DNA from: Candidatus Poseidoniales archaeon
Lineage (GTDB): Archaea > Thermoplasmatota > Poseidoniia > Poseidoniales > Thalassarchaeaceae
Direction: 5' to 3'
DNA length: 34,467 nucleotides
Assembly: GCA_012959435.1 (NCBI GenBank)
Contig: DUDF01000068.1
Coordinates: forward strand, 1-34,467
The translations under genes and the position numbers were made by a program. The notes beneath the pieces are model-generated. The model was not told where the DNA came from. It worked only from the letters and a program-made list of their open reading frames with translations, and did no database searches. Position 1 is the first letter of the stretch. Every line of letters begins with the position of its first letter. This document shows, one piece after another, positions 29,527 to 34,467 of this stretch.

Positions 29527-30570
29527 TTATTCAATAGTGATTTCAGCTGTTGGCACGGCTCGAATCCAGCCAAATTCATCAACCCCTGCTTGAATTTGAA
29601 TAGAGGTAAGCAAATCATACAGTTCTTGAGTTACTGGCCCAACTTGATTGTTACAATACGATGTACAGACTTCACCCTGACAAATTGCACCTATTGGTGA
29701 AATCACTGCTGCCGTCCCTGCACAGAAGCATTCGTCGGCCTCTAACACAAACTGGATATCCACTTTTTCTTCTATCACTTCGTATCCTTTGTGACGCGCT
29801 AAGTCAATGATGCTCGCCCGTGTTATCCCTGGGAGGATAGTGCCACTAAGTTCAGGTGTGTAGATAACCCCCTCCTTGACGCAGAAGAAATTGGCCGCTC
29901 CGACCTCTTCGATGTATTGGTGGTGAACAGCATCAAGATAGATAATTTCAGCAAACCCATCACTTTTTGCATTCTGACTAGGCATCATACCCGGTGCATA
30001 ATTGCCGATTGCTTTGACCGCACCCGAGCCTCCAGGAGCAGCGCGGTGGAACTCGTCTGAAACTTTCAGTGCAATAGGGTGCATACCTCCTTTGAAGTAA
30101 GGCCCAACTGGACAGACATAGATCATGAAAGTATACTCTGGTGCAGGCGCAACTCCAAGAATCGCTCCTGTGCCCCATAGGACTGGGCGAATATATAGCG
30201 CCCCTTTTCCGGTAGGTGGTACCCAACGCGCATTTGCCGCAACAACTTGTTCAACAGCACTGAGAAATATTTCTTCAGGAACTGGCGGCATACCTAATCT
30301 TCTCGCCCCGTCAGCTAGCCGCTGAGCATTTCGCTCGGGACGGAATAGAACAATTCCGCCGTTGACACCTCGCTGTGCTTTCATGCCCTCAAACAGGCCC
30401 TGGCCGTAATTTAGAACTCCAGCGGCTGGTGAAATTGTGATATCCCCATAAGGCTCTAATTCGCCTTCCTGCCATTGTTCTCCTTGTTTGCAAGTGGAGC
30501 AATACATCATGTCAGTTGGTGTGAAACTGAAGGTCATGGAGTCCCAATCAATTGACACATCATCACTCAT
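29527..30570 (-). CDS. ilvE: Branched-chain amino acid aminotransferase (class IV, PLP)
   Basis: 347 residues from ATG 30570 (GGTGAT is 7 nt upstream). Interconverts leucine, isoleucine and valine with their 2-oxo acids. Signatures are YGQGLFEGMKAQR, IRPVLWGTG, the PLP lysine K186 in GSGAVKAIGNYA, EIIYLDAVHHQYIEEVGAANFF and SGTILPGITRASII. The form resembles the longer BCAT type II found in eukaryotes and many bacteria rather than the short archaeal IlvE. Two Cys-x-x-Cys-like pairs occur (YCSTCKQG at 23-28, ECFCAG). Divergent from polB with 125 nt between starts. PLP and lysine motifs are intact. Confidence 0.95.
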   Translation of the reverse strand: MSDDVSIDWDSMTFSFTPTDMMYCSTCKQGEQWQEGELEPYGDITISPAAGVLNYGQGLFEGMKAQRGVNGGIVLFRPERNAQRLADGARRLGMPPVPEEIFLSAVEQVVAANARWVPPTGKGALYIRPVLWGTGAILGVAPAPEYTFMIYVCPVGPYFKGGMHPIALKVSDEFHRAAPGGSGAVKAIGNYAPGMMPSQNAKSDGFAEIIYLDAVHHQYIEEVGAANFFCVKEGVIYTPELSGTILPGITRASIIDLARHKGYEVIEEKVDIQFVLEADECFCAGTAAVISPIGAICQGEVCTSYCNNQVGPVTQELYDLLTSIQIQAGVDEFGWIRAVPTAEITIE

Positions 30571-30607
30571 TTTCAATCACCTTTGCCAGCCCGCGACGGC
30601 TCATTCA

Positions 30608-30638
30608 AACCGCAAGACGTGGACGCGGTTATCAACCG
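30608..30638. promoter_or_regulatory. Three AACCG elements between ilvE and polB
   Basis: AACCGC (30608-30613), GCGGTT (30625-30630) and AACCG (30634-30638) alternate in orientation, so the middle one pairs with either neighbour (CGGTT-ATC-AACCG is a perfect hairpin). ACCC and GGGT flank TTTTTC at 30641-30654. This is a compact dyad cluster in the divergent region and a candidate operator. Confidence 0.4.
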
Positions 30639-30695
30639 TTACCCTTTTTCGGGTTGCGAGGGTTCTTTGGGCTCTTACCATGTCGGGAGAGTTGG

Positions 30696-33359
30696 ATGGT
30701 GCTTACAACCGTGGAAAGTTGCGTTGTGCAAGGCTCCTACATGGGTAGGGATACAGATTCAGGCCCTGAAACAGTGATTGAGTTATGGTGCCGTGCGCGT
30801 GAAGGCCACTCAATTCTCTTATTGATCACAGGAGTCCGACCATGGCTAGAAATTTCAGTTCCAGGAAGGCTGAAAACTCCACCCAATCTTGATGATTTAT
30901 TAGACCAAGCTAGGGCAATAAAAGGTGTCACGAAAATACACGAGCCGATTGACAAATGGTCTGAGATGGGTGTGAAGCCACATTGGCGAGTTGAAGTCTC
31001 CCAGCCATGGGCTGTTTCAACTGGTCCTAAAGTAAGGGAAAAATTAGAGCGAGAATGGTCCGTAACGAGCGCCGATATCCCTTTCATTAATCGGTTGTTT
31101 ATGGACAATGATATCGGCCCACATATTTCTACTGAAGCCGAAGTCTTGTGGGCCAACCAAAGTGTTCCGGATTCTTTGTTTGCAAAATTACCTGGATCAA
31201 ATAAAGGAGATGCTGCAAGACTTCAGGCTGCAGATAAGATTCGCGATATTGGTGGTTCAGGACTCTATCCGGTTGACTTGATAGCGACTTGTGATTTTAC
31301 AAAAATTGTACGCTGTGAACCATTTGCTACACCTTTCGTCTTGATGTCTTTTGACCTTGAGACATCAATTGCTGAAGAGACAGTGTTGTGTGCAGCAGCA
31401 GTTATCCAGCAAGGAGATGGAGAGCGCGTAATCCGTGAATTTCAAGGAAACGAAAAAGAAATTCTCACCGGCCTCAGTAAGTTGATCAGAGAATATGACC
31501 CTGACATCATTACCGGCTACAACATAGACAACTTTGACCTACCACGGTTGAACACTCGCATGAAGTCTCTTGCTAATAAGAAAGATTTCTCCAGTGGTGC
31601 AGATTTGTTCGGATGGGGGCGCGTGCCAATCATTGAGAGTGAGGCAAAGCGGTTGGTTCCTAGCCGAGATTCTAATCGCAGAACTTGGCGAATTCATGGC
31701 CGCTGTGTTCTCGATGCGTGGTGGCAGGCAAGGACAGTATTACGGCCAAAGCGTGAAACTCTCAAATATGTCTGTAGGTTGCTTTGGCCTGAAAACGAAG
31801 ACCTGCAAAAGATGGATGTCGATGCATCGCAGATGGATAGAGAATGGGCTGAAAGGCCAGACGTTGTCATGGAATATTGCGTCCAAGATACTATTCTGCC
31901 ATTGGAGATTTTACGGGAAATTTCTGCTGTCAAGAGAAAAGAAGCATTAGCATCTGTAGCAGCAGTTCCGTTAGAAGTAGCGATTTCAGGAACCACCTCA
32001 CAATGGATTGACAGCCTTGTCATCAGATTAGCAGACAGCGAAAACATTGCGGTACCCCGAACAAATAGGGGTGGTCGTGGTGAGCAAATTGTCGGTGGTT
32101 ATGTGCATGAAGTGGAAGCAGGGGTATCTCGCTGGATTGCTGTGCTCGATTTCAAATCGATGTACCCATCTATCATGATTTCAAACAATATTTGTTATAC
32201 AACTAGAATTGACAAGAATAACCGTCCCGATGAAGTTCCAGAATCAGGATTTCACGAATCACCTCTTGGGGCGAAATTTCTACCTGTAGAAACTCGCCGT
32301 GGAATAATTCCCCGCCTCCTTGGAGATTTGATGAACTTGAGGTCCGAGCACAAATCAGCCCTCAAAACAGCCCAAGAGTCAGGTGACAAAGTAGCCGAGC
32401 AATTTCATGATGAAATGCAATACGCGGTAAAAATTCTAATGAACTCATTTTACGGGGTATTCGCCTCCAAATTCTATCGTTTCACCCACGAAGATTTGGG
32501 CTCATCTATCACCGCTTGGGCAAGATCCAACATTAAGAGCATCATCAATCAACTCGATGAAGAAGGTCACCATGTGGTTTACAGTGATACTGACAGCGTG
32601 TTCGTTGAAGCACCAGTCAAGGAAGATGCCCCTCTAAAAGAACCAGCAGAAGGAGAAGACCGTACTTCTTGGGATGAGGCATCAGAAGAACTTATCAAAT
32701 TTGGTGATGAATTAGCAGACCGCTTCACCAAAGAAGGAGCCGAATTAGAGTTTGAGACGGCTCTCTCATCATTTTTTAGTCACGGTGCTAAAAAGCGCTA
32801 TGTTGGTCAAGTAATATGGCCAGAACCAAAACTCCTCATACGTGGTTATGAAGTGAGAAGAACCGACTCATTCACCCTACTTACAGATGCGATGACTGAA
32901 CTTTTTGAGATGATTCTTGATGGTGAATCAGATACTGCAGTCAATATGTGTATATCCTTGATTAAAAAAGTGAAAGAGGGTAATGTCGCTCCACGAGATT
33001 TGGTGATCAGTAAATCTTGCAAAGGGAAAGTTAGTGCAGGGGGGCAAATAGACTTCACCAGCGCATACGTTAATCCAGATAGGATGGTACAGGTTAGAGC
33101 CGCTAAGCAGCGGATTGAGGCAGGACTCAATTTCACACCAGGGATGAAAGTTGGTTGGTTGGTAACTGATTTTAGTAAAAGTCCAATGAAAGTTGCAGCT
33201 TGGTTAGAAGATGAGACAGGGGTTGAACAGACTGAATATGACCCTGATTTCTATGTTAAACGCTTGGCTACTGCCCTTGGCCGCATTACAGAAGCATTTG
33301 GTTGGAGTGGTGATGATTTAATCAAAGGCAATCGCCAAGCAAATCTTTTCAGTTTCTGA
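30696..33359 (+). CDS. polB: DNA polymerase, family B (exonuclease and polymerase intact)
   Basis: Replicative-type family B polymerase. ATG 30696 is preferred, with GGGAG 7 nt upstream; it gives 887 residues and a normal N-terminus, while upstream codons of the open frame overlap the ilvE start. Proofreading motifs: Exo I FDLETS (D220, E222), Exo II YNIDNFDLPRL and Exo III YCVQDTILP. Polymerase motifs: A DFKSMYPSI (D485), B KILMNSFYG (K579), C YSDTDSVF (D631, D633) and the KKRY box GAKKRYVG. The C-terminal LFSF may act as a PCNA-binding tail. Archaeal polB genes often carry inteins at motifs A, B or C; none is present. The other archaeal replicative polymerase, PolD, is not in this window. 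Confidence 0.97.
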   Translation: MVLTTVESCVVQGSYMGRDTDSGPETVIELWCRAREGHSILLLITGVRPWLEISVPGRLKTPPNLDDLLDQARAIKGVTKIHEPIDKWSEMGVKPHWRVEVSQPWAVSTGPKVREKLEREWSVTSADIPFINRLFMDNDIGPHISTEAEVLWANQSVPDSLFAKLPGSNKGDAARLQAADKIRDIGGSGLYPVDLIATCDFTKIVRCEPFATPFVLMSFDLETSIAEETVLCAAAVIQQGDGERVIREFQGNEKEILTGLSKLIREYDPDIITGYNIDNFDLPRLNTRMKSLANKKDFSSGADLFGWGRVPIIESEAKRLVPSRDSNRRTWRIHGRCVLDAWWQARTVLRPKRETLKYVCRLLWPENEDLQKMDVDASQMDREWAERPDVVMEYCVQDTILPLEILREISAVKRKEALASVAAVPLEVAISGTTSQWIDSLVIRLADSENIAVPRTNRGGRGEQIVGGYVHEVEAGVSRWIAVLDFKSMYPSIMISNNICYTTRIDKNNRPDEVPESGFHESPLGAKFLPVETRRGIIPRLLGDLMNLRSEHKSALKTAQESGDKVAEQFHDEMQYAVKILMNSFYGVFASKFYRFTHEDLGSSITAWARSNIKSIINQLDEEGHHVVYSDTDSVFVEAPVKEDAPLKEPAEGEDRTSWDEASEELIKFGDELADRFTKEGAELEFETALSSFFSHGAKKRYVGQVIWPEPKLLIRGYEVRRTDSFTLLTDAMTELFEMILDGESDTAVNMCISLIKKVKEGNVAPRDLVISKSCKGKVSAGGQIDFTSAYVNPDRMVQVRAAKQRIEAGLNFTPGMKVGWLVTDFSKSPMKVAAWLEDETGVEQTEYDPDFYVKRLATALGRITEAFGWSGDDLIKGNRQANLFSF

Positions 33360-33462
33360 GACCCATAATCTTTATTTTGGTTGTAGAAATATGCTAATAG
33401 AAAGCGAATGTGACCTATACGCATTACCGAATGGTTGATGGCAGACCGCCACTCGGTATAGT

Positions 33463-34467
33463 ATGATGAAGAGACACAACGTTAGTTCAATGGTTCTCGT
33501 TTTGACATTGCTTGCAGCAGCAATAATCCCTGGTTGTTTAGAGTCATTCAGTTCTAATTCTGCTCCATCCGCCTCTTTTTCTTTACAAGAAAGTGGCACC
33601 TTGAAAGCAGGGATGTTGCTACATTTTGATGCAACGGCATCTTCAGATCCAGATAGTGACGATTTGACATATTCGTGGAATTTTGGTGATGCGAATACGG
33701 CTACAGGTGACACAACATCTCACACATATAGTTCAGAAGGTGATTATACTGTCAGATTATCAGTCTCAGATGGCGATTTCGCAACAGAGGAAACTATGAC
33801 TCTGAATGTTCTTTCAGAGGATGCTGCAGTTCCAATCGCAGAAATCATTACTGGGAAGGACGATGATTGTGATGGTGAGCCCGCCTCCTCCTCCCAAGTC
33901 TATATCCTCTTATGGATTTGTGATGACACTATGGACGAGGGTACCAGGGATTGGGACCCATCAACTACTGTAACACTTGATGCAAGTGAAAGCGAAGCAG
34001 GTGGCACAGAATCTTGGTTAGTTTCTTGGAAGTGGGATCTCAATATCTACATTGATAGTGATGGGGATGGTGACAAGACCAACGATGATGATGCTGATGG
34101 AGAAACCTATTCTTGGACCACGCCCCCAGGTGAATGGAAAGTACGTCTAACAGTCACAGATGACCAAGGTATGGTATCAACTGAGGAGACGTGGGTTTAC
34201 GTTAATGCACGCGCAATTTGGAGTAATTTAGAGATTGGACGTAACAATTCTGCTGACAATCCACGCCAAGAGTTCACTGCTCCACTAACTTATGATTTTG
34301 AGAATTCCCACAAATTAAATCAATTCAAGGCGAGACTCGTTTACCCAAAGAAAGATCCAGGTTATCCACCCCCTACCCCAGATAAAGACAACAGAATGGA
34401 CCTCTATTTCTTCAACGATACTGATGAAGAGGTGCGCAACAGTAGCGCTAATTCTGATGAACAACAA
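33463..34467 (+). CDS. PKD-domain surface lipoprotein (partial, 3' end outside window)
   Basis: An uninterrupted frame of 335 codons to the window edge. ATGATG at 33463/33466 begins MMKRHNVSSM, then a hydrophobic signal and a lipobox-like IIPGC. The first PKD fold spans about 37-113 (HFDATASSDPDSDDLTYSWN, FGD, SEGDYTVRLSVSDG). A second PKD-like fold follows at about 120-245 (TVTLDASESEAGG, WKWDLNIYIDSDGDGD), with a calcium-type D-rich loop DSDGDGDKTNDDDADG. After residue 245 lies a new domain with KLNQFKARLVYPKKDPG. The function is extracytoplasmic binding or adhesion, as in other archaeal PKD proteins. The substrate is unknown. No promoter can be assigned with confidence in 33360-33462. Confidence 0.85.
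   Translation, partial: MMKRHNVSSMVLVLTLLAAAIIPGCLESFSSNSAPSASFSLQESGTLKAGMLLHFDATASSDPDSDDLTYSWNFGDANTATGDTTSHTYSSEGDYTVRLSVSDGDFATEETMTLNVLSEDAAVPIAEIITGKDDDCDGEPASSSQVYILLWICDDTMDEGTRDWDPSTTVTLDASESEAGGTESWLVSWKWDLNIYIDSDGDGDKTNDDDADGETYSWTTPPGEWKVRLTVTDDQGMVSTEETWVYVNARAIWSNLEIGRNNSADNPRQEFTAPLTYDFENSHKLNQFKARLVYPKKDPGYPPPTPDKDNRMDLYFFNDTDEEVRNSSANSDEQQ

Noticed and set aside
31570-31950. 126-codon plus-strand frame
   Set aside because: It lies wholly within polB in another frame; the polB frame has all exonuclease motifs there.
32148-32600. Intein in the polymerase motifs A-C
   Set aside because: The motifs DFKSMYPS, KILMNSFYG and YSDTDS run at normal spacing without any inserted block.

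Overview
The window most resembles a fragment of an archaeal chromosome, and I infer a marine Euryarchaeota of the Marine Group II (Poseidoniales) type. Archaeal/eukaryal-type information genes dominate: ribosomal protein S8e, SRP19, Sec61-beta/SecG, a family B DNA polymerase, an MCT-1-like PUA protein, an NSUN/Trm4-like rRNA/tRNA methyltransferase and TATA-like promoters. They sit among bacterial-looking genes (aa3-type cytochrome oxidase, Soj-type ParA, RimK, a CheY-like receiver) and many secreted proteins, including one with a PGF-CTERM-like tail and one PKD lipoprotein. The taxonomic call rests on family content only. There are no tRNA or rRNA genes, CRISPR arrays or insertion sequences that I can see, and no gene-free stretch longer than about 225 bases.

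Layout. 1-4279 (minus): aerobic terminal oxidase operon coxB-coxA-coxC-subunit IV, with the last gene cut by the window edge; coxA carries an unusual secreted N-terminal domain and coxC probably starts at a CTG. 4503-5833 (plus): receiver protein, then a DUF167 protein and a Toprim protein. 5809-9404 (minus): Lrp/AsnC regulator and a RapA/SNF2-like helicase that overlaps the Toprim gene tail to tail. 9540-12349 (minus): RNA m5C methyltransferase translationally coupled to an unknown membrane protein. 12456-16614: polytopic membrane protein, a small unknown, Sec61-beta, an unknown coiled-coil protein (minus) and a Lys/Ala-rich histone-H1-like protein with 29-residue repeats. 16629-19030 (minus): XerA-like tyrosine recombinase and a RimK-type ligase fused to an RCK_C-like domain.

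19184-24167 (plus) is the most interesting block: a two-TM protein with GPPS repeats, a hairpin-dense intergenic region, a membrane protein with a cytoplasmic SAP domain, a Soj-type ParA, and a small protein that carries the ParB N-terminal ParA-stimulating motif (GLGRGL) but no ParB DNA-binding domain. Together these could form a membrane-linked chromosome positioning or segregation module lacking a canonical ParB. This is inference.

24157-28497: an iodotyrosine-deiodinase-like nitroreductase coupled to a bleomycin hydrolase with an extra C-terminal tail, a PGF-CTERM-like surface protein ending at a two-tier hairpin terminator, an MCT-1-like PUA protein, a FAH-family hydrolase (plus) and a double-ACT protein. 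28617-34467: S8e and SRP19 (translation and secretion), branched-chain aminotransferase (minus), DNA polymerase B with all exonuclease and polymerase motifs, and the first 335 codons of a PKD-domain lipoprotein running off the right end.

Genes are packed tightly, with many 1-25 nt overlaps. Several starts are non-ATG (CTG, TTG, GTG) by my reading.
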